Source: CBDDKZ01 sp965230415
Lineage (GTDB): Bacteria; Bacteroidota; Bacteroidia; Cytophagales; JAAEPT01
Direction of reading: 5' to 3'
Assembly (NCBI GenBank): GCA_965230415.1
Contig: CBDDKZ010000005.1
Span: forward strand, 1,302,001-1,366,000
Length of the DNA stretch: 64,000 bases
Below the pieces are notes generated by a model, which was given only the letters and a program-made list of their open reading frames with translations, searched no databases and had not been told where the DNA came from. A program made the position numbers and the translations under genes. Of this stretch, positions 8,299-17,359 are shown piece by piece. The first letter of the stretch is position 1, and every line of letters begins with the position of its first letter.

Positions 8299-10554
8299 CT
8301 ACCCTCCCAAGTCAAGTGATTTTTCTCTTTCATTGATCAGCGCCCGGACTAAACTATCTCCAAAAGTTATCAATTCTATAATTTCATCGGGGTTTGCCAA
8401 ACGTACCTGACCAAAAATAATTAGCGCCTCGCCGGAACACTCAATATGAAATACCTGAGCATCTTCAATCATCTGCATTAATTCTTCGGTAAAGAACAAC
8501 GAAAGATCTTCTTCACTGTGTGCTTTAATAATAAAACGATCGCTTTTTTCGGTAAAACGTTTGTAGTCGATGTTTTCATAGCCAAATACCTGAACAACCT
8601 TATCCAGAAGGTGTCCCTGCTCGATGGTAAACTGTGGTAGTTTTTGCTGGAGGTTAATTAGCAGACAGGTCATTTCATATTGTTCATTGGCCAAAATAGA
8701 GCCTTCTCTGAAAGTCACATCACTCACTTCCCATTTTAAACCAGGGTTTGAGTAATCACCATATATTACATTCTGCGAAAAGACAATTGGTCTGAGTTCA
8801 AAAAACAAGAACTGTGGTAATTGCACTATCTGCCAACAAATGTTGGGCTCCATTTCCCAGTTATAATCATCACACATATTTTTTAACAGTCGTTGTCTAC
8901 TCGTAAGTCTTTTTATGGTATGAGCGTGCCAGTTATCGTTTCGTAGCACACGTAGTGAATTTGGATGACTTGATGAAGTTTGATGAGCTCCCACCCCCAT
9001 TAACTGCAACCTACCTCCGTTATCATTAAAATTATTCCGGAAAGCTTTCAGGTACTCCATTACCGTATAATCGATAAGAGGTACCGTTGAAAAGCTTAAT
9101 GAAACGACCGCTGACGGCGAAAAAGACTTCAGTAAGTGCTTCACTTTCAAAATATTTACAAAATTCAAAATTCCCTTTGCCCTTATGAAATATTGATTTT
9201 CTTTCTCTTCCAGCATCTTAAATTCGGTATTTCGTAGGAGCTTAATATATGAGTCAAAGGATAGACTGCTTATTTTATAATGCCACAAAAATGTAAGTAA
9301 AACCCCAATAACTACACCCCAGATTAATCCGGTTAAAATTGTTGCTACCATTGTTAGAATGGCTACATATAGCTGTTCACTCCCTTTTCTTCTGATATCC
9401 TTAAACACCGCAGGGGCAAATAATTTAAAGCCAGTGTATATGAGTACCGCGCTCAACGCTGCTTTTGGAATATTACCAATAAAAGATAGTAAGAAAACCG
9501 AGGCTAAAAGGAGCAGCAAGCCCTGGAAGAAGTTACTCCATTTGGTCTTCGCACCATGAAAGACGTTAATAGATGTTCTTGCCACCACAGTCATCACAGG
9601 CAGACCTCCCAAAAAACCTGAAATGATGGTACCCACACCGGTGCCGACAAGCTCTTTGTTTAAATGCACATTTCTTTGAAACGGATCCAATTTTTGAGAA
9701 GCTTTGGCGCTCAAAATTGTTTCAATAACTGCCACAAAGGTTAAACTAAGTACCACAGACCAAAATTTAAGTTCACCCATAATCGAAAAATCGGGTATGG
9801 GGAGCTGCTCGAATACATAACTGGGAACATTTACCAGAAAAGAGGGGTCTACGCTGATTTGATGGTTCAAAAACACCGCTTTATGTTCTGAGAAAAAATT
9901 AAATCCATACACAAAAGGAATGGCAAACAATAACGCCCAAACTGGTCCGGGTATAAAATGCAGAAACTTATTTCTCACTTTGGACTGAATGAACATTAAT
10001 AACAAGCACCCTGCTGATATGAACAAAATCAAGGGATTGGCATTCGCTATGCTATGAGGTATTTGCCTCAAATATGCGAGGTATTTACCTGATAAAAGAT
10101 TATTTCCCGTGGCTGTGTGAAATTGATTCCCCACAATAATAAGGCCGATGGCGGCCATCATACCATAAATCACTGCACTTGGGAATAAATCGCCGAACTT
10201 TCCAAACCCTGTTAACCCAACAATCGACGTTAATATTCCTGCCGTGATAAAAGCTGCTTGTAGATAGGCAAAATTATGGTCCAGGGATTCGTAACTGGTG
10301 AGCACAATAACAATTAAGGCATTACCCGGACCGTTGATGGCCACATGAGACCCTCGAATCCAAGTAGTAACAAGCCCCGCACAAATTGCTGAAATCACTC
10401 CGGACATAGGATTAATTCCTGCAGCAGCAGCTATGCCCAGACCTAATGGAAGCGCTACAAAAGCTACACTTATGGCTGCAATAAGGTCATTGCGCCAATT
10501 TTGTATCAATCCGGCAAATCCTGAACGGGGAATTTGGTGTCGTGTATTCTTCAT
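8299..10554 (-). CDS. SulP family anion transporter with STAS domain and extra C-terminal domain
   Basis: The frame is open to 10668, but the start at 10554 is preferred because the SulP domain begins right after it (IPRSGFAGLIQNWRNDLIAA). This gives 751 residues. About 11-12 membrane segments follow, with VALPLGLGIAAAAGI and GSHVAINGPGNALIVI. A STAS domain lies near residues 435-535 (KGILNFVNILKVKHLL, SFSTVPLIDYTVMEYL). Then comes an unrecognised extension of about 210 soluble residues including FREGSILANEQYE and RFIIKAHSEEDLSLFFTEEL. The family transports sulfate, bicarbonate or other anions; no carbonic anhydrase is adjacent. The substrate is unknown. Confidence 0.9.
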   Translation of the reverse strand: MKNTRHQIPRSGFAGLIQNWRNDLIAAISVAFVALPLGLGIAAAAGINPMSGVISAICAGLVTTWIRGSHVAINGPGNALIVIVLTSYESLDHNFAYLQAAFITAGILTSIVGLTGFGKFGDLFPSAVIYGMMAAIGLIIVGNQFHTATGNNLLSGKYLAYLRQIPHSIANANPLILFISAGCLLLMFIQSKVRNKFLHFIPGPVWALLFAIPFVYGFNFFSEHKAVFLNHQISVDPSFLVNVPSYVFEQLPIPDFSIMGELKFWSVVLSLTFVAVIETILSAKASQKLDPFQRNVHLNKELVGTGVGTIISGFLGGLPVMTVVARTSINVFHGAKTKWSNFFQGLLLLLASVFLLSFIGNIPKAALSAVLIYTGFKLFAPAVFKDIRRKGSEQLYVAILTMVATILTGLIWGVVIGVLLTFLWHYKISSLSFDSYIKLLRNTEFKMLEEKENQYFIRAKGILNFVNILKVKHLLKSFSPSAVVSLSFSTVPLIDYTVMEYLKAFRNNFNDNGGRLQLMGVGAHQTSSSHPNSLRVLRNDNWHAHTIKRLTSRQRLLKNMCDDYNWEMEPNICWQIVQLPQFLFFELRPIVFSQNVIYGDYSNPGLKWEVSDVTFREGSILANEQYEMTCLLINLQQKLPQFTIEQGHLLDKVVQVFGYENIDYKRFTEKSDRFIIKAHSEEDLSLFFTEELMQMIEDAQVFHIECSGEALIIFGQVRLANPDEIIELITFGDSLVRALINEREKSLDLGG

Positions 10555-10679
10555 CCTAACATACCAAACAATAAAATACAGTAAACGGTTATCTTCAGCG
10601 GAAAGTTTTTCTTCACAATGAACTAAAAAAAGTAATAAAAGTGTTATTTTTACAGAACGAATTAACAATTATTTGCAAG

Positions 10680-10919
10680 ATGGCTACATTCTATCTCACA
10701 CTTGGATTAGTGGCAGCATTTTTTGTGCTGATGTCCGTAAGGCTAATATTCATCAAAGGAGGTGAATTCAAAGGCACTTGTGCTTCACAAAGCCCTTTTC
10801 TACAAAAAGAAGGCACTACCTGCGGCTACTGTGGCAAGAAAGTGGGGTCATGCAAAGAAGGCGAAAATGGTGATGATGAACCTCAAAACGAGGTAGACAA
10901 GGTACTAGCCAAGTTTTAA
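10680..10919 (+). CDS. Small single-pass membrane protein with C-terminal cysteines, NqrM-like
   Basis: A 79-residue protein started at the ATG at 10680; an earlier in-frame start at 10641 would put charged residues before the membrane helix. One helix (residues 4-20) is followed by FKGTCAS, then GTTCGYCGKKVGSC, so four cysteines lie in about 35 residues, and an acidic tail. The layout (short helix, FKGxCxx, CxxC, late C) resembles NqrM/DUF539, which delivers iron to the Na+-translocating NADH:quinone reductase, but no nqr genes are here, so this is a weak inference. It is the common Bacteroidota small membrane protein found next to glmM. Confidence 0.6.
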   Translation: MATFYLTLGLVAAFFVLMSVRLIFIKGGEFKGTCASQSPFLQKEGTTCGYCGKKVGSCKEGENGDDEPQNEVDKVLAKF

Positions 10920-10961
10920 TCTTTTTCAAGAAATTTTACTCAATAGCAATTTTAGAAATTC

Positions 10962-12356
10962 GTGACTTTAATCAAATCTATTTCCGGAATCAGAGGCACC
11001 ATTGGTGGCAAACCTTCAGACAACCTAACGCCATTGGACGTTGTGAAATTTGCTGCAGCCTATGGCCAACTCCTTTTAAACAATAAAGAGTTACCCAAAA
11101 AAGTGGTCATTGGCAGAGATGCACGTTTATCGGGCCAAATGATTAGCGATATTGTGTGCGCTACGCTTTCCGGGCTTGGAATTGACGTAGTTGACCTGGG
11201 TCTTTCAACAACACCCACTGTTGAAGTTGCTGTACCCGAAGAACAAGCAGGAGGTGGTATTATCATTACTGCCAGCCATAACCCTATACAATGGAACGCG
11301 CTAAAACTTCTCAATGAAAAAGGGGAGTTCATTTCCGGTGAAGTTGGTCAGGAATTGCTTAGAATAGCAGACGCCGACGCCTATGAATTTGCGCAGGTGA
11401 AGTCATTAGGTAAGATCACCAAAGATGATAGCTACATACAAAAACATATAGATAAGATTCTTGAACTGCCACTAGTAGATGTGACGGCCATCAAAGAAAA
11501 GAACTTTAAAATCGCCATTGATTGTGTAAACTCAACAGGAGGAATCGCATTACCACAATTGCTTAAAGCCTTAGGCGTAGTGGTAGTGGAAGAATTGTTT
11601 TGTGAACCCAATGGTGTATTTCCTCATAACCCGGAACCGCTCCCGGAACATTTAAACGAACTTTGCCATTTAATGTCTAAAGATAAATTCGACCTTGGCA
11701 TCGTTGTAGACCCGGATGTCGACAGGCTGGCATTTGTATGTGAAGACGGATCACTGTTTGGTGAAGAGTATACACTTATAGCCGTAGCCGATTACGTGCT
11801 TCAAAACACACCTTCCAGTACGGTTTCCAATCTCAGTTCCACTCGTGCCTTACGTGATGTTACTGAAAAATATGACCAAGAATATTTCGCTTCTGCGGTA
11901 GGAGAAGTAAATGTGGTGGCAGAAATGAAAGCTTGCGGGGCTAAAATTGGAGGAGAGGGCAATGGAGGCATCATCTATCCAGAGCTACATTATGGCCGCG
12001 ACGCATTGGTTGGAATAGCACTATTCCTCAGTCACCTTGCTAAGAGCAGCAAGACTTGCAGCCAATTGAAAGCAGAATATCCTACCTATCATATCTCAAA
12101 GAACAAAATTGAACTTACTCCCGACATTGATGTAAACTTAGTGCTGGAAGAGGTTACCAAAAAATACAGTAAACAGCCTATCAATACCATTGATGGTGTT
12201 AAAATTGAATTTGACAAGGAATGGGTGCACTTACGTAAATCCAATACGGAGCCCATTATACGTATCTATTCAGAATCAAACTCATTAGCCACCGCTGACC
12301 ATCTCGCTCAAAAAATAATCCAGGATATTAAAGAAATTATCTCTGTAAGTGCCTGA
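10962..12356 (+). CDS. glmM: Phosphoglucosamine mutase
   Basis: A 464-residue alpha-D-phosphohexomutase that converts glucosamine-6-P to glucosamine-1-P on the way to UDP-GlcNAc. All four signatures are seen: GRDARLSGQ (around 47-55), the phosphoserine loop ITASHNPIQWNALK (around 101-114), the Mg site DPDVDRLAF, and RKSNTEPIIRIYSES near the end. The start codon is GTG; no ATG is suitably placed. It works upstream of GlmU and downstream of GlmS, which is also in this window. The end overlaps the next gene by 8 bp. Confidence 0.93.
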   Translation: MTLIKSISGIRGTIGGKPSDNLTPLDVVKFAAAYGQLLLNNKELPKKVVIGRDARLSGQMISDIVCATLSGLGIDVVDLGLSTTPTVEVAVPEEQAGGGIIITASHNPIQWNALKLLNEKGEFISGEVGQELLRIADADAYEFAQVKSLGKITKDDSYIQKHIDKILELPLVDVTAIKEKNFKIAIDCVNSTGGIALPQLLKALGVVVVEELFCEPNGVFPHNPEPLPEHLNELCHLMSKDKFDLGIVVDPDVDRLAFVCEDGSLFGEEYTLIAVADYVLQNTPSSTVSNLSSTRALRDVTEKYDQEYFASAVGEVNVVAEMKACGAKIGGEGNGGIIYPELHYGRDALVGIALFLSHLAKSSKTCSQLKAEYPTYHISKNKIELTPDIDVNLVLEEVTKKYSKQPINTIDGVKIEFDKEWVHLRKSNTEPIIRIYSESNSLATADHLAQKIIQDIKEIISVSA

Positions 12357-13494
12357 TCCGATATACCTCGATAATGCTGCTACTACCGCTGTGGCCAAAG
12401 AGGTTTTCGAGGCCATGACTCCCTATTTGCTGGAAGAGTACGGAAATCCTTCTTCTTTACACAGTAAAGGACGCAGTGCCAAAGCAGCCATAGAGTCTGC
12501 TCGCAAAAAAATCGCTCACTTGTTAAATTGTCAACCTGGCGAGTTAATCTTTACCTCGTCTGGCACAGAAGCCAATAATGCCTCTATTTTAGGGTGTGTA
12601 AAAAAATATGGCATCAAGAATATCATATCAACACCAATTGAGCACCATGCTGTTCTTAATACGCTCCGGAACGTTCAAAACGAATCCGGTGTAACGATTC
12701 ATTTCCTGAATGTTGACAAATACGGTCGTATAGATTTAATCGAACTGGAAGGTCTTCTAAAGACATTGGATAATGCCCTTGTTAGCATTATGTATGCCAA
12801 TAATGAAATAGGTGCCATAAATCCGGTTGCCGAAATTGGTGTATTGTGCAAACAACACGACGCGAAATTTCAAACCGATGTGGTTCAGGCTATTAGTCAT
12901 TACCGGATAGACCTTTCTGAATTGGAAATCGATTACCTATCGGCTTCTGCGCATAAGTTCCATGGTCCTAAAGGAACAGGCCTGCTTTATAACCGGCAGC
13001 GGTCAAAACTCCCTCCATTTTTATTTGGAGGAAAACAGGAACGTGAGATGCGTGCGGGCACCGAAAATGTAGCAGGCATTGTTGGTATGGCAGCAGCACT
13101 GGATCTTTGCTACCAGTATATGGAAAGAGACCGTAGACACATGGAGCAGCTCAAATCTTTATTGATCAAAGACCTGAAATCTACTGTCGAAGGAATCAGC
13201 TTTAATGGCGACGCAGACAACTTTGAACATGCTTTATATAATGTATTAAGCATTAACCTGCCCAAACAACTGAATAGCCAGCTATTGTTGTTTCAACTGG
13301 ACTTAAAAGGAATTTGTGTGTCTGGAGGAAGTGCATGTGCAAGTGGGGCACTACAAGGCTCACATGTAATCAGTGCCGTGGACCCCGAAAATGAAGGCAA
13401 TGTAATTAGGGTTTCTCTTAGTAAGTACAATACTGAAAAGGACATCCATTTTTTCATTAAAGCCTTAAAAGAGGAATTGGAACACAATACTTAA
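12349..13494 (+). CDS. Cysteine desulfurase, IscS/NifS type
   Basis: A 381-residue pyridoxal-phosphate enzyme. PIYLDNAATT opens the protein, SAHKFHGPKGTGLLY (around 200) holds the PLP lysine, and SGGSACASGALQGSH (around 325) holds the catalytic cysteine with a short, group-I-like loop. It releases sulfur from L-cysteine for Fe-S cluster assembly and tRNA thiolation. The only plausible start is a GTG inside the last codons of glmM, giving an 8-bp overlap and probable translational coupling. No isc or suf partner genes lie nearby, so the exact role (IscS or another NifS paralogue) is open. Confidence 0.93.
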   Translation: MPDPIYLDNAATTAVAKEVFEAMTPYLLEEYGNPSSLHSKGRSAKAAIESARKKIAHLLNCQPGELIFTSSGTEANNASILGCVKKYGIKNIISTPIEHHAVLNTLRNVQNESGVTIHFLNVDKYGRIDLIELEGLLKTLDNALVSIMYANNEIGAINPVAEIGVLCKQHDAKFQTDVVQAISHYRIDLSELEIDYLSASAHKFHGPKGTGLLYNRQRSKLPPFLFGGKQEREMRAGTENVAGIVGMAAALDLCYQYMERDRRHMEQLKSLLIKDLKSTVEGISFNGDADNFEHALYNVLSINLPKQLNSQLLLFQLDLKGICVSGGSACASGALQGSHVISAVDPENEGNVIRVSLSKYNTEKDIHFFIKALKEELEHNT

Positions 13495-13543
13495 ACGTTG
13501 ATATGTTAATCTTTTGACAATTTAGCTGAGTTCTATCGAATAG

Positions 13544-13578
13544 TTTCGTACTGACAATAGCGTTTTTCGTACTAACAA
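13544..13578 (+). repeat. Two direct 14-bp repeats upstream of the YHS gene
   Basis: TTTCGTACTGACAA (13544-13557) and TTTCGTACTAACAA (13565-13578) agree at 13 of 14 positions and start 21 bp apart, two helical turns, ending 13 bp before the start codon. This looks like tandem binding sites of a transcriptional regulator. Confidence 0.6.
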
Positions 13579-13591
13579 GAAAAAATCGAAC

Positions 13592-14038
13592 ATGAGAGCA
13601 GCTACAATAATTCTAACAATACTTTTATTTTCTCAATTGTCATTCGCACAATCGACAAATTTAAACTTACACAAAGGGATCGCTGTTGAAGGTTATGATG
13701 TTGTAAGCTACTTCTTAAAAAACGAGGCTGAGAAAGGTGATAAAAAATTCACAAGCAATTATAAAGGCGCCACCTACTATTTCAGTAGTAAGACACATTT
13801 GGAAAAATTCAAAGCACAGCCCTCAAAATATGTACCTCAATATGGAGGGTGGTGTGCCTATGCCATGGGACTCGATGGATCGAAAGTTGAAATTGATCCT
13901 AAAACCTATAAAATTCTCAATGGAAAGCTGTATTTATTTTACAACAAATATTTTACCAACACCCTCGACGATTGGAATAAAGATGAAGTAAATCTAAAGA
14001 AGAAGGCCGACGGCTACTGGAAGAAAATTGAAAACTAA
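13592..14038 (+). CDS. Secreted YHS domain-containing protein
   Basis: A 148-residue protein with a cleavable signal peptide (residues 1-20, ending SQLSFAQ). The body carries a YHS domain: VEGYDVVSYFL near residue 35, then YYFSSKTHLEKFKAQPSKYVPQYGGWCAYAM (about 61-91), where a tyrosine-histidine-serine-type motif appears as FSSKTH and a single cysteine sits in GGWCAY. The family is a putative metal-binding domain, often in proteins linked to copper or other metals; the function of this exported type is not established. It stands alone between the desulfurase and the convergent helicase gene. Confidence 0.88.
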   Translation: MRAATIILTILLFSQLSFAQSTNLNLHKGIAVEGYDVVSYFLKNEAEKGDKKFTSNYKGATYYFSSKTHLEKFKAQPSKYVPQYGGWCAYAMGLDGSKVEIDPKTYKILNGKLYLFYNKYFTNTLDDWNKDEVNLKKKADGYWKKIEN

Positions 14039-14062
14039 TAAAATTTGCGTTGATCTATTCAT

Positions 14063-17000
14063 TTAGTCGTCTTTTTCTATCAAGTCTAACTGCTCTGATT
14101 TGAAATTATATTTCACAAAATTACACCACTGGCAGTCGTCTTCACCACAGCCATCAAATTTGTGTTTGTGTATACTATCATGAACTTGTTGAATTTGTGA
14201 CTTTACAAGCTCCACATCCTCGTCCCTTATTACTAGCTTCCTTTTTACGAACTGTTCTTTATTATTTGCCTGCACAAAATCCATCTCACCTGAGGTTACT
14301 TTCCAGTTATTGCGATTGTCATAATCGACCAATATCTTATAAAAAACCAATTGACGCCAATAATCCTGTCCCTGAGGTTCGTCCGGAGTGGGGCCTTTCA
14401 TTTTTGGAGCACCTGCTGAAGAACTTCCGGTCTTATAATCAATTACATTGACAAAATCTTGTTCAAATTCAATTTTGTCTAACTTCCCTGAAAGGGGAAT
14501 CCCATTCACTTCCACATTATCGATCGCATATTCCACAAGGGCATTCTTATTCCATACAGGTTCATAGTGTGTGATGTATGCCTTAAGGTTTTTTCTGGCG
14601 TATAACATACGATCTTCATATTCTTTGTCGGTAAAATGCGAGCGATACATTTTCATACCTTGTTCAAAATAATGCATAAATCCGTCCGCTCCGTTAAAAA
14701 CCTGCATGTCATTGGCTAACATCCGCTTAAAGTGTAATTCCAAAGCATAATGTACGGCGCTTCCGAATCCCATATGAACATTTCTTGCACTGGGAACACG
14801 CACGATATTCTCAAAATAAAATGATAAAGGACAGCGCAGGTATTTATTCAGGCTGGTAACGCTCATGCTAAAATGCCTGAGCTCCTTATCCACCAAATCA
14901 TGATCAATGAGATTCGACACCTCTTCATCGATGTTAGTCATAATTCTTGCCTGGTATTCAATTATTTTGTTATCGTCAAATACCTGATGTTCAATGCGCA
15001 ACTCACTACCCTCTTTCATTTCCAGTACAAATCGAGAAGGTTCCAGGTCTTTGCCTTCATCAGTACTATTAGCAAAAGATACGGTGAGATGCGCCCGGGC
15101 TCTGGTTAGTGCCACATAAAACAAACGACGTTCTTCTTCGGTAATGTCATCGTCGTTGCTAACGAGATTTCCGGGTAAGGTATAACCTCTGTTCGCGTTT
15201 GCCTTGCCTTCCCAGCGTTTCGAATAGCAACCAATGACATAAACGTGATCGTATTCCAAACCTTTGGAAGAGTGTGCTGTCACAAAGTGAACACCTTCTT
15301 CTGTATGCACTACTTTGCTTAAATTAACGGCGATATTATTTTGCCGCATTTTATCTACCATATCCAGAAGGGCAACGATTGATAACGAAGGATTCTTGGC
15401 CAGTTCATCTTTCATGAAGTTAAAGAAAGAAGAGATCACCTGAATTTGCCAATTACGATCTGGTTCGTTCATGGTATAGCCAATCACTTGACCTTTTGTG
15501 ATGATTTTTTCGAATAGTACTTGTAAAGTCTTGTTGCTCAAGTCCTGCATCCAATGTTTCAGGTTATTCTCCAGGCTTATAATACGCTCCTTGCTACTTA
15601 AATTAAGGCTGTCTAATAGTTCTTCGTTAGACATTATCACACGCCAGGGCAGTCTTGTATCCCCTTCTTTGCTCTTTTGAATGATCTTATTAATGTCTCT
15701 GGTAGCGATTCCAAAATATTGGTAATGCATTATTTCATAGAGCAAATATTCCGCACTATCGGTTTTATCTCTTTCTTCTACGAGATACCTCAATATATTC
15801 AAGAGGTTGTTAATAATTGGCAATTCCAGAATATTCACACTTTTCTTGATATTTAGCGGAATGCCCTCTTGCTCCAATATTCGTACTAATCGCTCAACCT
15901 GCCCATGTTGACGATAAATAACAGCAATTTCATTTAAGTCTTGCTTTTTTTCTTTGAGTCTTTTTATTTCTTCAACAATAAATACTTCTTCATGTGTTAT
16001 ACTATGGAAAGAAAAGATGCGGGGAAGTTCGGTACTATCCTTCAAAGCTCCCTTAGATTGCAGCTCTTTCGTTAACCCGGGTATGAAGGAAATTAAGCGT
16101 TCATTATTATAATCGACCACCCTTTTTGAGGCATCCAATATCCCTTGTGTAGAGCGGTAGTTATTTTCCAGAACAATCGTTTCTACTTGCCCTTTATGAA
16201 AATCATAGAAATCCATAATGTTTTTTACATTGGCACCCTGAAATCGAAAAATCGATTGATCGTCATCGCCGACAACAAAAACATTTGGTTTATTCCAGTA
16301 GGAACTTAACATTTCCAACAGTTTGTTCTGAATACCGTTGGTGTCCTGAAACTCGTCGACCAGAAAATAATGAAACTGTTCCTGATAATTGAGTAATAAA
16401 CTTTCGTGTTTTTCGAAAGCCTGTCGCACCCACATTAACATATCATGGTAATCATAACGTTTGTACTTCCTTAGCAGGTTATTGTAGCTATCAAATTCAT
16501 GAACAGCGGCTATAAACTTTTCCAGTTTACCAACCTGTTCATTCAGCTTCTTTTCGTTCAGATCACCGGCATTATAAACCTTCCCGGTTTTTTTATCGCT
16601 ATATTTCCGTTTATAATGATATTTTTCATCGAGGGGCAGCTCGTCCAGAAATTCTTTTGTTCGTTTTAGTAGAAATGGTACAGACCAGTCCTCCTTTTTC
16701 ATGGTATCGAAAAGGTCCATTAACCTTTTTCTTTCATAGTAAATATCACCGACCAGCCTCTTTAGAGGATGTTCTGTGTCAAAACCATCTATAATTTCAT
16801 GAACGATTTCGATGCGTTCGAGCTCAGAAACAGGCTGTAGTTCTCTTACACCAAAATAGTCAAGATTGTTTTGTATCACTTTATTACAAAATCCATGAAA
16901 AGTGTAAACAGGAACGTTATACGCTTCGGGGCCGATAAACGACAGCAGCCGTTTTCTCATTGCCAGGGTGCCTGCATCGGTATAGGTAAGGCATAAGATA

Positions 17001-17188
17001 TTGTGCGGGGCCGTATCTGTATTTCTAAGTATATGGCCAATCCTTGCGGAAAGTATCTGAGTCTTCCCTGTTCCCGGGCCGGCAACAACTAATACCGGTC
17101 CTTCTACCGTATCTACCGCCTTTCTCTGTGCCGTGTTAAGCATATTCAGGGTTTCGATAAACGCCTGATCATAGTCACTTCTGTTCAT
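14063..17188 (-). CDS. UvrD/Rep-type helicase fused to Fe-S PD-(D/E)XK nuclease
   Basis: A 1041-residue ATP-dependent DNA helicase-nuclease. The superfamily 1A helicase has Walker A GPGTGKTQILSARI near residue 37, DEFQDTN near 282, GDDDQSIFRFQGA near 306 and VALTRARAHLTVSF in motif VI. The RecB-type nuclease follows: C786 (RCPLSF), H813, then LDKIE, DYK (D917, K919) and the QLVFYK motif, closed by three cysteines C1014, C1019 and C1022 (CGEDDCQWC). One cysteine before and three after the nuclease match the 4Fe-4S cluster of AddB-like nucleases. It is likely a repair or recombination enzyme. No AddA/AddB or RecC partner is adjacent. Confidence 0.9.
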   Translation of the reverse strand: MNRSDYDQAFIETLNMLNTAQRKAVDTVEGPVLVVAGPGTGKTQILSARIGHILRNTDTAPHNILCLTYTDAGTLAMRKRLLSFIGPEAYNVPVYTFHGFCNKVIQNNLDYFGVRELQPVSELERIEIVHEIIDGFDTEHPLKRLVGDIYYERKRLMDLFDTMKKEDWSVPFLLKRTKEFLDELPLDEKYHYKRKYSDKKTGKVYNAGDLNEKKLNEQVGKLEKFIAAVHEFDSYNNLLRKYKRYDYHDMLMWVRQAFEKHESLLLNYQEQFHYFLVDEFQDTNGIQNKLLEMLSSYWNKPNVFVVGDDDQSIFRFQGANVKNIMDFYDFHKGQVETIVLENNYRSTQGILDASKRVVDYNNERLISFIPGLTKELQSKGALKDSTELPRIFSFHSITHEEVFIVEEIKRLKEKKQDLNEIAVIYRQHGQVERLVRILEQEGIPLNIKKSVNILELPIINNLLNILRYLVEERDKTDSAEYLLYEIMHYQYFGIATRDINKIIQKSKEGDTRLPWRVIMSNEELLDSLNLSSKERIISLENNLKHWMQDLSNKTLQVLFEKIITKGQVIGYTMNEPDRNWQIQVISSFFNFMKDELAKNPSLSIVALLDMVDKMRQNNIAVNLSKVVHTEEGVHFVTAHSSKGLEYDHVYVIGCYSKRWEGKANANRGYTLPGNLVSNDDDITEEERRLFYVALTRARAHLTVSFANSTDEGKDLEPSRFVLEMKEGSELRIEHQVFDDNKIIEYQARIMTNIDEEVSNLIDHDLVDKELRHFSMSVTSLNKYLRCPLSFYFENIVRVPSARNVHMGFGSAVHYALELHFKRMLANDMQVFNGADGFMHYFEQGMKMYRSHFTDKEYEDRMLYARKNLKAYITHYEPVWNKNALVEYAIDNVEVNGIPLSGKLDKIEFEQDFVNVIDYKTGSSSAGAPKMKGPTPDEPQGQDYWRQLVFYKILVDYDNRNNWKVTSGEMDFVQANNKEQFVKRKLVIRDEDVELVKSQIQQVHDSIHKHKFDGCGEDDCQWCNFVKYNFKSEQLDLIEKDD

Positions 17189-17308
17189 AGCAATTGGTTT
17201 CGAAGTTTTCCCTCCGGAAAATCAATAAATAAAACCTTTAGAAGTAATTTAACAATAGCTTTCAACAAGTAAAAATTGAGGACCTAAAGAAATGAACGCC
17301 ATAAATAC

Positions 17309-17337
17309 AAAAGGCCCGCCATTATGGCGAGCCTTTG
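17309..17337 (-). terminator. Terminator of the ppiD-like gene
   Basis: On the minus strand AAAGGC-CGCC pairs with GGCG-GCCTTT around a 5-nt loop with one internal mismatch, followed by TTGTATTTAT. It lies 22 bp after the stop of the PpiD-like gene. Confidence 0.75.
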
Positions 17338-17359
17338 TTGAATGCTGTTATTTCCGAGA

